From the NCBI GenBank assembly GCA_000231825.2, contig JH720325.1, positions 476,696 through 540,695 on the forward strand: a stretch of 64,000 bases of DNA, written 5' to 3'. The position numbers and the translations under genes are program-made. Shown in pieces: positions 42,497 through 55,114 of the stretch; within the stretch, counting starts at the first letter, position 1, and the number at the start of each line of letters is the position of its first letter. The notes beneath the pieces were generated by a model. The model saw nothing but the letters and a program-made list of their open reading frames with translations, searched no databases and was not told where the DNA came from. This stretch comes from Tetrahymena elliotti 4EA. Lineage: Eukaryota > Ciliophora > Oligohymenophorea > Hymenostomatida > Tetrahymenidae.

Positions 42497-43429
42497 TAGT
42501 TTAAATTCTATTATTAATTAATTAAAAAATGAACGTATAACTCTATCAATCAATCAATGATTAATTATTGAAAATCCTATATTTAATTTTACTGAAGCTA
42601 TTTCCCAGAAATAGGAGAAACTTAAATCAATCTTTTTAACTTAATTGAATTATATAAAATTAAAATAATTCTCATATTTTATTCAAACATTATAACAAAA
42701 ATGCAAAATAACTCTCTTTATTTTGTTTTATTTTGGTATTTTCTCTTTCATCAAGTTGTATTCTATTCTAATTTTCTGTTTATTGAGATAAAAATTATCA
42801 AATAAATAAAGTATAAGAAGTGAATACTCGTTTATTGACTAAAACCAAATTAGTTCTGCCTGTATTTATGATGTGATGTGTGTTTTAAAATTTATGTTTA
42901 GTGTTGATTTTGTTTTTCATATTTTTTTTATCAACATTATAACTTGAAAAATTATATTTTTTTATGATAAAATTAAAAATAAAGAGCGAATTTACTCGTA
43001 GAATTTTTTACTTTTTTTCTATATTTATAACTAAAATTCCAAATAAAAAAATAATTCCATTAAATAAATTAAAAAAATCAGAATTTTAAGGATTTTTTGC
43101 ATTTTAATGTCTTTTTTAATTTCAATCAAAGATTCTTCAATTTTTATTGATAAAAAATATCATATTATCTCTTTCTCATATAAATTTCATAAAATAAAAA
43201 ATAAATATTTTTGTAGTAATGAATCGATTTTCTACACTAACTTATTCTTAAAAGAGATAATGAAAGTTTATTTAAAAAAATTTGAAACATTTTTTCTCTA
43301 AATTATGATTGCTTTAACTAAAGTAATTTGTTAAAATATAAAGTAGAATGTTGTAGTAAATTTTTAGTTAGTTTATTATATTCTTTGAAAGCTCTTCAGC
43401 TTGATTGATATCCTTCCTGATTTATTCTT
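42497..43429. other. Convergent spacer, about 0.9 kb
   Basis: AT-rich region between two convergent stops. A + strand frame at about 43107-43301 is Phe/Ile/Lys/Ser-only and has no supporting features, so I treat it as chance. No RNA gene seen. Confidence 0.45.
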
Positions 43430-45443
43430 TCAAAAGTTTTAGACAGGTTTTTAGTCAACTTTGGTAAATAAATCAGTGTAACCTTTTTATTCAATACTAA
43501 AGTCATAGCATTCTTAGAATTTTTTGTGTGCTTTTTCTATGATTTGTTTGGTGTCTATTTCGTTGTTAAATATTTTTTCATAGAGATCAGTAAATTCTTG
43601 TTCTCCTTCAAACATGATTGATGTTTCAAGATCTTCACAAATACTTTTGTTTCCTTCATTTCTGCTTATTAAAGTTAATATTTTACTTCCCATAGCTTCT
43701 AAAATAGAATTGCATTATCCTTCACTATATGAACAATTTAAGACCAAATCGGATTGCTGTAAGGCACCTAGATAAGAAGAATACTCTAAATGACCATAAA
43801 AAATAAATCTATTGCTTAGCTATGGATATTATTATTTAATTTTTTCTATTTCACTTAGATACTCACTATGGTAGCTTTGTTCTAAAATAGATCCAACATG
43901 AACTAAATAATGGTTTGGATATTTTAAAAGCAAATTTTTCATTGGCTCAACAAAGAATTTGCAGTTCTTGACTGCTCTCACTCCAGCAGAAAATAAAATT
44001 AACTTATCTTCATCTAAATTTCATAAAAAATCAATTTTAATTTACAAATTTTCTATAAAAAATGAATGAAAAAAATGTGATAAAATTGTATACCATTCAA
44101 ACCAAGTTCTTTGCGAATATCAAATTATTTTGCCAAAGATAGGTCAATAGACTAGTTGATAACAGGTATCTGATCTTCTGGTACGCCTAATTTCTTCACA
44201 AAGTTTTATTTCATTTCTTCATTGATAGATATTACCTGAGTGGATTAATCACAGGCTTCTTTCATTTGCTTAGCCGTGACTTCATTTTCTAAAAATTCAT
44301 ATGCATCTGTTCCGGCTATGATTGAGATTAAATCAAAATTAGCAATTTATTTAATTTTTGATAAAATTATGCTGGTTCTGTAGACATTTATGCCTATGCA
44401 CAGACCAATTTTATTTTCTTTGATGAATTCAGAAAGATTTTTAACTTCATTCTAAAAAGACTAGTCGTCATTTTGATTAAATTAATCTATTCCTCTCAAG
44501 TATACCTTTCTTTTTTTGTTGTATTTCTCGTCAAGGATCTTTTTTAAACGTAAAGCAAAAGTTTAGTTTCCAGTTGCAGGGTTAATTTTAGAATAAATTA
44601 GGATGTTTGTTTTGTTTAACACATTTTAATCTGAACATATTTTTTTAATAATTTAGCTAATCTTTTCAGATGACTAATTCAAAAGTTTTTAAGTCATAAC
44701 TTTTGGAATTTTTTTAGAATTTATATCTGAAGCAGAAAGTTTGGTTAAGGTGATGCCATACTTTAAATCTATAGAATAATCATATTCTATTTTGCTGTTA
44801 ATCTTATTCAATGACTCTTTGTATACGTAAAGGTCTTCTTGTTCAATATAAATTACTGGTCTGATATTATGAGAGCAGTACATTTTAATTAATTTATTTA
44901 TAACCTAAATTTACTCCTTTACCTCTTTCTCAGATGATAATATATTTCTCATCTAAAAATGTATTTCATAAATGCCAAACTCTTATTCCATTATAGAAGC
45001 TATAGTTGCTGATATTTCTGGGATTTAGTGAACTTCTTCAAGTCCATCAATATGTAGAGGTAGTTCTTAGAATATGTCAATGTATTTATAAATTTGAGCT
45101 CTTATTTCCTATTTAATTTAATCTAAATTGACTTTATTTTCCTAAATTTGCTATTTAAGTTCATCTAAAGATATCAAATCCTCTGAATTATTGCTCAAAG
45201 AGTGTCCCTAAGTTAAATTAAGCATTAAACCTATTTAGTTACATACCTTCTTTAATTCAACTTTCTTTTTTTCCAAGTTTAAACTAATTTTTTATGAAAA
45301 AAATGTTTGATTTTGAATGAAATGATAAAGTTCTACCTATTAACGATAATAGATGATGTATTAACAATCTCATTTTCAATAAGATTTAGGATTTATTCAT
45401 CAATCGATTCCTCTAAGCCAAAATATTAAGCTTTAATTCTCAT
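43430..45443 (-). CDS. Fusion: degenerate YdjC/ChbG-like deacetylase domain + GT4 glycosyltransferase (GLT1D1-like)
   Basis: ATG at 45443, TGA at 43430; about 600 residues with introns near 45265-45342 and 44035-44095. The N-terminal half follows the YdjC/ChbG fold: AQYFGLEESIDEQIL (family: xADDFGLSxGIN), a TS-S-x-VN strand, GLMLNLTQGH (family: GLHLNLTEG) and LHIDGLEEVHQIP (family: THxDSHxHVH). Metal ligands appear lost: the ADDFG Asp and the GLHLNLT His are replaced, and the His cluster is reduced. The C-terminal half is a retaining GT4 domain: NPATGNQTFALRL, an IIAGTDAY element, LILFSAGVRAVKN (core Rossmann strand) and SEGQCNSILEAMGSK (the E-x7-E nucleotide-sugar motif), matching the arrangement in GLT1D1. 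Expected role: a soluble glycosyltransferase carrying a dead, perhaps structural, YdjC domain. The GT call is strong, the YdjC call good, inactivity inferred. Confidence 0.85.
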
Positions 45444-45955
45444 TTCGTTTTTATTTTATTTTGTCTAATTTTTTTATTTATGTTTTTTTGATTTAGAATT
45501 TATTTAATTGTTTATATTCATTAAGAAGGTTTTGATCTGCATTTATTATCAAACACTTTGTTAAGATTAAGTATAATGTATAGCAATAATTTAATGAACT
45601 ATTAATATTAATTCATTAATGAGAAGCCAACGTATCTTTATAATAAAAACCAGTAATTAATGTGATGTTATGAAATCTGATGACTGATTTGGCAACTTTT
45701 TTTAGAAAAATATACTCCTCATAAAATTTAATAAATAAAAAAAATATCCTCTAAGTAGAAACAAAAAGGTCAATAAATTAATTAAGCTTTGATCAAAAAA
45801 GAGGGAAAATAACATTAAAATAGAACAAGCAATATTAATCAACAACAAATCAGAAATAAATTAGATTGTTATTAAATTCGTAATATTATTTTTTAGATTC
45901 AGTAGAAACACAAATTAAGATACAAAAATAGACTTAATATTAATTATAGACATAA
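45444..45955. other. Short divergent intergenic region, 512 bp
   Basis: Holds the 5' flanks of two divergent genes (45443 - and 45956 +). AT-rich; no motif recognised. Confidence 0.5.
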
Positions 45956-47077
45956 ATGGTGGACGTTATAAATAATTCTATTTTAGATATATAAAACTAA
46001 AAATTAGGAAACTATGATTTCATAGCTTCTTCTGGAGATAGAAACGAAGGTTCCTATTTCTGTAATGACTTTGTAGGATTGCCATCAATACCAATTATTG
46101 GTAAATATGGCAAAAATGGATATGAAACTAATGATGTACCTCTTTTAATAGCTCATGAGTGCTTCTGTGATTAAATATCAAATAAAATAGTGACTTCCTT
46201 CTCTTAAGAAGAGATTAATTTACCCTCAAAGGTAAAAAATATCATCTTTACTATACCAGAAGTCATTAAACACAACAAACCCATCACAGATGATAATGAA
46301 GAAAATGATAAAAAGCAAAATGATAACAAGAAGAAACCGAGCAATATTCCTGAGTTTCATCCTTTTGAGTTTCCTCCTGCTTTATAAATAAATTTTATGT
46401 GGAGTGTAAGCTTTTAAAATAAAAGAATCTTCACAAAAGCAAGACCTAATTTTATGAATATCGTATTTCATCCATTCATCTATCAGACCATCATTTTTGA
46501 AACTACTAAAAGAATGTTCACAAATATACCTGTTTGCATGATCCCTGCTGATGGAGAAGATGGAAATTGTGGTGTCAAATACTGGGATAAGGATTAGAGA
46601 AGTATTTCATTTAATTCTTTAAGAAGTGAATATCTAAGCGTTCATATGAAAGGACCCTCTCTTTGCTTCTCACCTAATAATATGAAATTCGAAATGGACC
46701 CTGAACAAGATATTGCTCATTTCTTTACTTTTGTTTTAACTGAAGATGGATTCTATCATATTGTTTATCACTGGAATATAAATAACTTCGATTTACATCA
46801 ACCACTCTCTCAAATATTTAAAACTCAAAAAACTACTAGAGATATTATAAACAAGCTTCCTAGTGTTATTAATTAGAATCACCCTGCTCTTAAATAGTTA
46901 AAGAGTCTATTTGTTGTACCAAACGATTAGAATAATAACTCATCATAAAATTAAACTTAAGAAAAAGAAAGCAATATCTAATAACAACAAAAATGATAAG
47001 AAAACAATTTTAAAATAATAATAAATTTAATAAAAACTTTTATATATTTATTTAAAGCTCAAAATATTCTAAATTGA
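45956..47077 (+). CDS. Unknown soluble protein
   Basis: Intron-less frame, ATG 45956 (MVDVINNSILDIQNQKLGNY) to TGA 47077: 373 residues. The codon pattern and mixed composition (Trp, Cys, His and Pro present, unlike the low-complexity neighbours) indicate a folded protein. A charged Asp/Lys/Asn linker (DDNEENDKKQNDNKKK) lies near residue 125. The core contains aromatic clusters (FHPFEFPPALQINFMW; IAHFFTFVLTEDGFYHIVYH) suggestive of a beta-rich fold. The C-terminus turns Gln/Asn-rich and then weakly hydrophobic. No signal peptide and no recognised catalytic motif. Confidence 0.75.
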
Positions 47078-47807
47078 AATATATTAAAGAAAATTATGTA
47101 AACAAATCAAATTAATATGAAATCTTTATTAATTTATTTTCATCTCTATTCTACATTTTTTTTGTTTTGTCTTATTCTTAAAAGCACAAATTAAATTATT
47201 TTCAAAATAAAAATACCATTTAAAATTATTTTTGTTTCTTGGATTATTAGAGTTAGAGAAATAGCCAACTCCAAAATATCAAAATTTAAAATTAATATTT
47301 TTTTTATTCATTAAAAATATTAATGGATTATCCTTCAAAATTTATTTATTCCCTCCATTTCTAAACACATCTAAAAAATGTTTACTAATTGAAGAATATT
47401 TAAATTTTTTATATTGGAATAAATTTAAACACTAAATCTAAAAGTGATGCCAAACAAATAACTTTATTTTTAGTTTTATTGATTTTATCACAATTTAAAA
47501 TTATTTGCGATTTTGAAAGGAATATGTCTAATTTTATTTTTCATTGAAATAATCAAATAAAATCTTTTTTCATATAATCTTATACAATTATTTCTGGTAG
47601 AATATATAAAAAGTTACTTGGTTACTTTATAAATAACACTAAGTTCATTTAAATAAAGTAATTGCATAATTAAATAGAAGTAAAGAAGAATTCTTATCTT
47701 ACATCTAAGATTTGTTTAATTTTTGTATAAATCATTATTTATTTTTAAAGGATAAACTTATTTAAACATGTATGATTTTCTTAATACTTCCTATTTTAGT
47801 TTAAATA
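47078..47807. other. Convergent spacer, about 0.7 kb
   Basis: AT-rich sequence between the stop at 47077 (+) and the stop at 47808 (-). No exon seen. Confidence 0.5.
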
Positions 47808-50066
47808 TCAACTTTGTTAATTTTTTGATTAGTGTTGATTTGCAATGATTTTGACAGTAATTATTTCACTATTTTTAGAATTTCCATTTGGAGAGACTCC
47901 AACTTTCCCATCATTTGATGAATACTTTGCATTTCCAGTTATTTCAATTTTAAAACCATTGGGATAGTAATGTTCAGAATTGTAATTGATTTCAGTTTAT
48001 CCACATTCAATACACATTGAGTATTATAAAGTATAATCACCAGATGTTGTATTGAAATAAGAGAGAATGGTCTAACCTTTTATATATTATTATATTTAAA
48101 GATATTGAATTAAAATAAAATTCTAGCCTATATTATAAGTTAGTTTTACCTGCAATAGCTGTGGCATATGTTCTAGCAATATTGTGAACTGCCTCATAAA
48201 CTACTGTGCCATTATTGTAATAAAAACCTCCATTAGAATCTGGAGAGGATGTATCACACATGTTCCAGAATGGCTTGTAAGTCCATCCAAGCCAGCTCTA
48301 GTGGTACTTATCACACATATCCATAGTCTTTGAAATATCTTTTTATGCACCATCAGTGACATAAAATTCTGTCAAGAAACCAGCAACATCAAGAGTTTGG
48401 ATATCTTTTACTCTTTGCTTAAAGAAAGGTTCCATTCCGAAGTCAGGAGGGGAGTAGTAATGGTAAGCAAGAACTGATTTTTCAGCATATTTTTCACCAC
48501 CAGGAGGTTGAGCAAAGCCAACTTTGAAAGGATTAATCCAAGGAACTGGTTCAAAGAAAATAATATGGTCTTCATCATATTTACGAATTTCTTCTGCAAC
48601 TCTTTCATAAACATCTTAAAGGAATTTCTTATCTGCAACTCCAGGAACAAGTAAAAGAGGGTTCTTAAAAATGTTTCCTGCAAATGGTTCATTGATTATT
48701 TCATACCCTATTAATTTAAAAAGAGAATATAGTGAAGCCAGATAAAATCTGATGTGATTATTCGTGAAAATATTTATTTTATCAATTTTGATGTTTGAAC
48801 AAAATTGTTATAAAATTTTTGAATGATGAAATAAATCATCAACAGTACAAAAATTGAGGTTATTTAATTAATCTTTGTTTAAAAAATAAAAATTTTTCTT
48901 TGTTTGAGTAAATTTGACAATCCTCATTTAAATTAATGACATCTGTTTTCATATTAACTTTTTTGCTTCTTTTATTTTAATTAGAAAGTATAAGCACCTT
49001 TATATTTTATCAGATTTTCAAAAATAAAAGAATCCAAAACTGATTTTGATTAAATAGTAAATTATTAAAACAAGCAAAATACAGATCATCTGTCTTCTGA
49101 ATATTATTATAACATCCATGATTATGCATGCATAAGCTCATTCTTCATTCCTCATAAATAAATTTTTGGGAAATCTAGACAATTAATTTACATTTTTCTT
49201 CAACCATTTTTTCCAATTTTAAGGCTTTCAAATATTGAAGAGAAAAATTTATCTGGCTTGCTTACATAGTTTAAACAGTAAGGAGAGTAAGAAATTATGG
49301 AAAAATAGATTTTTCTATCATTTTTATTTATTTTTTATGAATAAAGCAGCTTTAGAAAAGATTAAAATTAAATATATTATTTAAATCATAAATTACCTAA
49401 AACATGAGGATTTCCTTTGAAGGTTTAAGCAATTTTACCCCAGAACTATGCCATCAAGTCAAGTCTTCCTTCATAGTTGGTGTAAAGCTTTTCAAAACTT
49501 TCTGCAACATCCCAAGAGAAGTAGTAAGTTCCCCAACCAGTAATGAAGCTGCAATCGATAGGTAATCCTGTTTCATAATCAAATTCAATTTTCTTTGGGA
49601 TGGGTAAAGGAAAATAATGGGATTCATTTTCAGGAATCAGCCACATAGGAATACCATCTCCACAAAATTTTTGACTGAAAATATCTTAGTGCATATCTAA
49701 TAATGTGTAGATTCCATATTTACCAGCAGTATCTACTATCCATTTTAACTAAGTTAAGTAAGTTTCATTGTAATAACCTCTAGCAGGTTCAACACCAGGC
49801 CACATAGTTCCTAGTCTAATTGCATTTAAACCCCATTCTTTCATGTTCTTAAAGTCCTATTCTGAAACAGACATACAAGGTTCAAAACCCTCTATATAAG
49901 GTATGTAAGGTTTAACCTTCACTACAGTATTTACACCATGGAAGATACGCTCTCTTCCCTACTCATCTACTATTTAATGAGTTGTAGTGTTAACCTTAAA
50001 TACCCCAGCAGCAGAAACTATAATAGGAACTAGCAACAAAGCTGAAATAAGAGTCAATTTTCTCAT
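47808..50066 (-). CDS. Secreted GH5 endoglycoceramidase-like glycosidase, copy 1
   Basis: Endoglycoceramidases release the whole glycan from glycosphingolipids. Exons 50066-49397, 48707-48150 and 48076-47808 (introns of 689 and 73 nt) give exactly 498 residues. Signal peptide: MRKLTLISALLLVPIIVSAA. The GH5 barrel follows, with family motifs IFHGVNTVVK, EWGLNAIRLGTMWPGVEP, IYTLLDMHQDIFS, the acid/base Glu in YEIINEPFAG, HYYSPPDF, and the nucleophile Glu in FLTEFYV; then a small C-terminal beta domain with NSEHYYPNGFKIEITG. GVNTVVK, LDMHQD and WPGVEP are typical of endoglycoceramidase (GH5_27-like) rather than cellulases. Likely secreted or phagosomal, perhaps digesting lipids of ingested prey (inference). 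Adjacent paralogue in the same orientation with identical intron positions. Confidence 0.92.
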
Positions 50067-50862
50067 TAGCTGTTTTGCTTGTTTATTTTGAGCAAATTGT
50101 TAATTTTTGAACTTTACTCTTATTATTATTCTTAATTAATTATACTTAAGTTTTCTCATATATAATATTATCCAAAACGTTCTACTCACCTTAAATAGAT
50201 CTTTTCTATCTTGATGATTTTAGGTAATTAAAAATGTATGCTTTATTTTTTGATAGAGTTAAATAAAATTAAAAAAAAATATTGATTTTTTCTAAAAAAA
50301 TTTAACTCTTGACTCCTTAAAAAATAAGTAATCTTAGACAAAATTGTGTACCATTTAAAAAGGTTTTAAAAAAGGTCAAAAATATTTGAAAAAACTAAAT
50401 AGGTGTTTATTATTTAAATATTAAGTATGATTATTTATTTTTTTTTGTAAAATATTTGAACCTACCCTTAAATATTCTTTTATTACAATCCATTAGAAAC
50501 GAGTGATTAACTTTTTCATGTCTAATAAATTTTGACGAAATTACACTTTCATTTCTTTATTAAAGTTACTTACAAGATATAAATTTTTGTTAGTTTTAAA
50601 AAGAATAGCTTACATTACACTACATTTCACTAGATTAACATTAATCAATTACATTTATCTTTTAAAAATTTACTTAAAATTTACATATTTCGTACAATAC
50701 AAATCACCAAAACAGATATAATCTAACAATAAAATAATATTAGAATTAATAAAAGAGAAGATTTTGATATGAAAGTATTTACTTATTCATTAATACATGG
50801 CATAAATATTTATTTAATACATTTTTTTATATTTAATTTCATTATTTTTTTTGTTAAGCTTT
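50067..50862. other. Spacer between the two glycosidase copies, about 0.8 kb
   Basis: AT-rich; expected to contain the promoter of copy 1 and the 3' end of copy 2. No other gene. Confidence 0.5.
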
Positions 50863-52712
50863 TCATTATTGATTAGCTACCATTTTAACTGTAATGACTT
50901 CATTATTTTTAGAGCTAGAATTAGGTGAAACTATAACTGTTCCCTCCTTAAAAGAGTATTTAGCATTTCCTGAAATTTAGACTTTGAATCCATTTGGATA
51001 AAAATGTTCAGAATTATAATTAATTTCAGTTTAACCACATTCAACACACAAATTATATTTTAAGGTATAATCACCAGATGTAGAATTGAAATAAGAACTG
51101 ATTGTTTTACCTTTTTAATATTTTTAAATTTTAAATTAACTTAAATTAAAAAAGTTTTAAATTTACCAGCAATAGCAGTGGCATATGTTCTGGCAACATT
51201 GTGTACATACTCGTAGACAACAGTACCATTATTGTAATAGAAACCACCATTTGAAGCAGTGGAAGAGGTATCACATGTATTCCAGAATGGTTTGTATGTC
51301 CATCCTAACCAACTTTATTGGTATTTATCACAGAAATCCATAGTTTTCAAAATATCAGATTTAGGACCATCATTTACATAGAATTCAGAAAGGAAACTAC
51401 CAACATTAAGTCTTTAAGAATCTTTAACTCTTTATTTGAAGAAAAGATCCATAGCAAAATCGGGAGGACTGTAGTAGTGATAAGCAAGAACTGATTTTTC
51501 AGAGTACTTTTCACCACCTGGAGGTTGAGTGAAACCAACAGAAATCATATTATCCCAAGTTACAGGCTCAAAGAAAATTAAAGTATCTTCATCATATTTA
51601 CGAATTTCTTCAGCAACTCTTTCATAAGCTCCTTGAAGACGATTTTTATCAGCATATCCTGGAATAAGTAAAAGAGGATTCTTGAAAACATTACCTGCAA
51701 AAGGTTCGTTAATCAATTCATAACCTTTTTGAAAAGAAAATAAAATATTTATTTCTTAACTTATATGTCAATAAAATTTAATAATATAAGAGAATATCTA
51801 TTTATTATTTAAAACACATTCATGGTCTAAAATAAGAAAGTTTTTTCTAAAATAATTAATAATTGATGCCTTTAGATTACTTAGAACAACTAAAAAATAT
51901 TTCTCAAAATTAAATTAAATAATTTTTGATGAAATTTTTTTGAAAAAAAATAAAGTTTTTTTTATTTGAAAACAAAAGTTATCAATTTATTTAATTAATT
52001 ATCTTTTTGTAATCATAGATTTAATTAAATTTTTAAAAATTATACCTAAAATATAAGGATTTCCTTTAAAAGTTTGAGCTACTTTTCCCCAGAATCTAGC
52101 CATCAAATCAAGTCTACCTTCATAATTAGTGTAAAGCTTTTCAAAACCCTCAGCAACATCCCAAGAGAAGTAGTAAGTCCCCCAACCAGTAGCAATATTG
52201 CAATCAAGGGGTAAACCTGTTTCGTTATCGAATTAAATCTTTTTAGGAATAGGTGAAGGGAAGTAGTGATACTCTTTTTCTGGAATCAACCATAGAGGAA
52301 TACCATCACCACAAAACTTCTCGCTAAAAATATCTTGATGCATATCTAATAAGGAGTAAATTCCATATTTACCAGCAGTATTTACAATCCATTATAATTG
52401 AGTCAAGTATGTTTCATTGAAAATACCCTTACTAGGTTCAATGCCTGGCCACATAGTACCAAGTCTGATAGCATTTAAACCCCATTCTTTCATGTTTTTA
52501 AAGTCTTATTCTGAGACAGACATACATGGTTCGAAAACATCAATTAAAGGAATGTAAGGTTTAACTTTTACTACAGTATTAACACCATGGAATATACGTT
52601 CTCTTCCTTGGCTATCTACTATTTGATGAGTAGTAGTGTTAACTCTAAATACACCAGCAGCAGACACAATTGAAAGTGCGAGAAGAAATGAAATAATAGC
52701 TAAATTCTTCAT
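50863..52712 (-). CDS. Secreted GH5 endoglycoceramidase-like glycosidase, copy 2
   Basis: Exons 52712-52046, 51724-51167 and 51110-50863 (introns of 321 and 56 nt, same positions as in copy 1) give exactly 490 residues. Signal peptide MKNLAIISFLLALSIVSAAG. The motifs are as in copy 1: IFHGVNTVVK, WGLNAIRLGTMWPGIEP, LLDMHQDIFSEKFCGDG, acid/base Glu in YELINEPFAG, nucleophile Glu in FLSEFYV, and C-terminal NSEHFYPNGFKVQISG. By eye most residues are identical to copy 1, with exon sequence far better conserved than introns, so both copies are probably under selection. Tandem duplicate; no frame damage seen. Confidence 0.92.
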
Positions 52713-53794
52713 ATTTAATTTAAAGATACAAAGTGAATGTTTTATTGAATCTTTTTTTTATTAAATTATTAATTATTCTTATCTTCTTTTTTTAGGATTA
52801 ATATGTATGCTTCTATCTATATTGCTATTCAATAAATTCCTAGTAAGATGTTAATTTTCAAATTTAATTTATTTGCTTTTTTCTAATAGTAAATTAAAAA
52901 TTGAATAAACAAATGGTTCACACTTTGTTTTTGAGTAAATTTCATTTAGGAAAGAGGTAAAAGCAACCTCTACTTTTTAAGATTACATCAATTATGATAC
53001 ATGATGAGATAAATGAAAGAAATTAAATTTTATACGTCATATTTGCTTTCAGATTTTGCAATTTATTATACTTCAGCAAATAAGCAATCAATAAATAAAT
53101 AAGATAATATAAAGTCAATTAGATTTTGATAGAAACAAAAATTTCTTTTACAAATAAATAAACAAATTATAATCAAATAATCCTAATTAATTTTATTATC
53201 ACTCTCATTTCTAAAAGTACCCAACAAAATAACTAATAATTAGAATCTAATTCATCAGCCACCCAAAATTCTTAAAAATTGTAATCTAATTCATCAATTT
53301 TTTTTTTAAATTCTTAAAACATTGACTTCAAATGATAAAATATTTCAAAATAAATAAACAAATACTTTTTTCAATACCTAAAAAATACTTTGCTTGATCA
53401 AATAATTCTAAGATCAATCAATTAAACTCAATTTAAGATAAAAGAAATGAGTTATTTTAATATTGAAATAAATTAAAAAAAATTTAAGATATTTTGACAT
53501 CATTATCAAGATTATTTTTTGAACTAAATATTGTTTTTATCCTGTGAATGAAACTATAAATTAAATAAAAAAATATCAATTATTATTATTGTTTTGATTA
53601 ATTATTAACAAATTTTCGAAATATTTAGATTAAAATAGAAACTATGCATATTTATCTTTTAAATTATTAACTAAAAAAGTTCATTAACATAACAAACTGT
53701 TCAAAATGTTTTTTTAAAGGTTTATTTAGAACAGAATTGTTTAAAAAAGCAATTATTTATGTTTTTTATTTATTCTCATTCTTTTATTTGGTTT
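52713..53794. other. Intergenic spacer, about 1.1 kb
   Basis: AT-rich. A short near-repeat (attagaatctaattcatcag / attgtaatctaattcatcaa) is at about 53238-53300. No gene. Confidence 0.45.
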
Positions 53795-54632
53795 TTTTAA
53801 ATAGGAGTAATTTTTGCAGGAATATGTTTTTTGTAGAGTTAGAGTTCATACTTAACAGTCCTTTCTAGAGTATTTAGAGTTTCCAGAAATTAGGAATCTA
53901 AATATTTAAACCTTAATGAAAGAAAAGTTCTGCATTAAAGTTAATTTCAGTTTATCCACATTCAACACAGATTTTAGATTACAATAAAAACTCTGCAGAA
54001 GTTGCATTAAAGAATTTCTGATAGTTTTACCTTTTTAATTGGTAAATTGTAAATTTTAATAAATTTTGTTATAACAATACTAGCAATATCACTTGCATAT
54101 GATCTAGCAGTATTATGAACTATTTAATGGATACCTGTACCATTGTTTTAATAGTAACCACCATTTTAGCCATCATTATTACCACAGAAACCTCCAAAAG
54201 GTTTGTAAAGTCAACCAAACCAACTTTAATTATGCTTATCACACACATTCATAGCTTTTACCTTATCAGGTTAAGAGCTACTAGATAAAAAAATTCAGTA
54301 AGAAAAGTAAAACTGACCTTAATCATATTATCCCAAGTTACTGATTCAAAGAATACGATATGATATATGACCTTCATCATATTTACTAATTTCTTTTGCA
54401 ATAATATCATATAGATCTAAAAAACATCTTAAAAACAGAGTTTTTCAGCAAAGCCATATTAACAAAAGAGGATTTTTGAAAAGCAATCAAGTACTAATAT
54501 TCATTTTATTTTCTCTTCCTTTTTATCAATAATCTGATTGGTTATAGTATCAGCCTTTAGTATTCCAGAAGTAGAGGCTGAGACAAAAAGACATACTAGA
54601 ATTATTATCAAAAGGAAAAGATTCCTACCCAT
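53795..54632 (-). pseudogene. Decayed third endoglycoceramidase copy
   Basis: A start and signal peptide survive (ATG 54632; MGRNLFLLIIILVCLFVSAS), followed by ILKADTITNQIIDKK, equivalent to residues 20-40 of the intact copies. The frame then stops (TGA near 54507), and the sequence jumps directly to the part matching FKNPLLL, so about 150 residues including the LDMHQD block and the NEP acid/base motif are missing. The rest is recognisable in shifting frames: SQVTWDN-like near 54340, a Lys-Pro-Phe-Gly stretch near 54205, the NNGTG region near 54140, and the ECGQTEINFN block near 53960. Several frameshifts are present. Same orientation as the two intact genes. This is clearly a relic. Confidence 0.85.
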
Positions 54633-54878
54633 AAATTACACTTAAATGTTATAAATGTAAATAAATAATTTATTGCCATACAAAATAAACAAAATGGAAT
54701 ATTTATAAATATAAAAATTTCTTTTGAATGAAAAAATAATGTCTTAATTAACTTCTTCATTAACAAATCAATTAATCTAATTAAAAATCCTTTCTTTTAA
54801 AGTTTAAAATACTTTCGCTTGCTTAGATCTTCATTTCATTTCTAAAACAGAAATTTAAATTATCTTTTATATGAGTAT

Positions 54879-55114
54879 TTGATAATTTGAATTGTGAAAA
54901 ATTCTTACTTGATAATTTGAATTGTGAAAAATTCTTACTTGATAATNNNNNNNNNNNNNNNNNNNNNNNNNNNNNNNNNNNNNNNNNNNNNNNNNNNNNN
55001 NNNNNNNNNNNNNNNNNNNNNNNNNNNNNNNNNNNNNNNNNNNNNNTTGATAATTTGAATTGTGAAAAATTCTTACTTGATAATTTGAATTGTGAAAAAT
55101 TCTTACTTGATAAT
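54879..55114. repeat. 30-bp minisatellite interrupted by an assembly gap
   Basis: The unit starting ttgataatttgaattgtgaa is 30 bp; exact copies lie at 54879-54908 and 54909-54938, then part of a unit, the gap, and exact copies at 55047-55076 and 55077-55106 plus an 8-base partial. 30 is a multiple of 3 and the unit happens to be open in one + frame (NLNCEKFLLD), but there is no start context or flanking gene, so the reading frame is probably incidental. The true array length is unknown. Confidence 0.9.
54947..55046. other. Assembly gap (100 N)
   Basis: Exactly 100 N, the conventional placeholder for a gap of unknown size, inside the minisatellite. The assembler evidently collapsed or could not span the repeat. 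Confidence 0.98.

Noticed and set aside
48408..48692. Reverse frame of 94 codons inside glycosidase copy 1
   Set aside because: It is a shifted frame of exon 2, which reads FKNPLLLVPG and HYYSPPDF in the correct frame.
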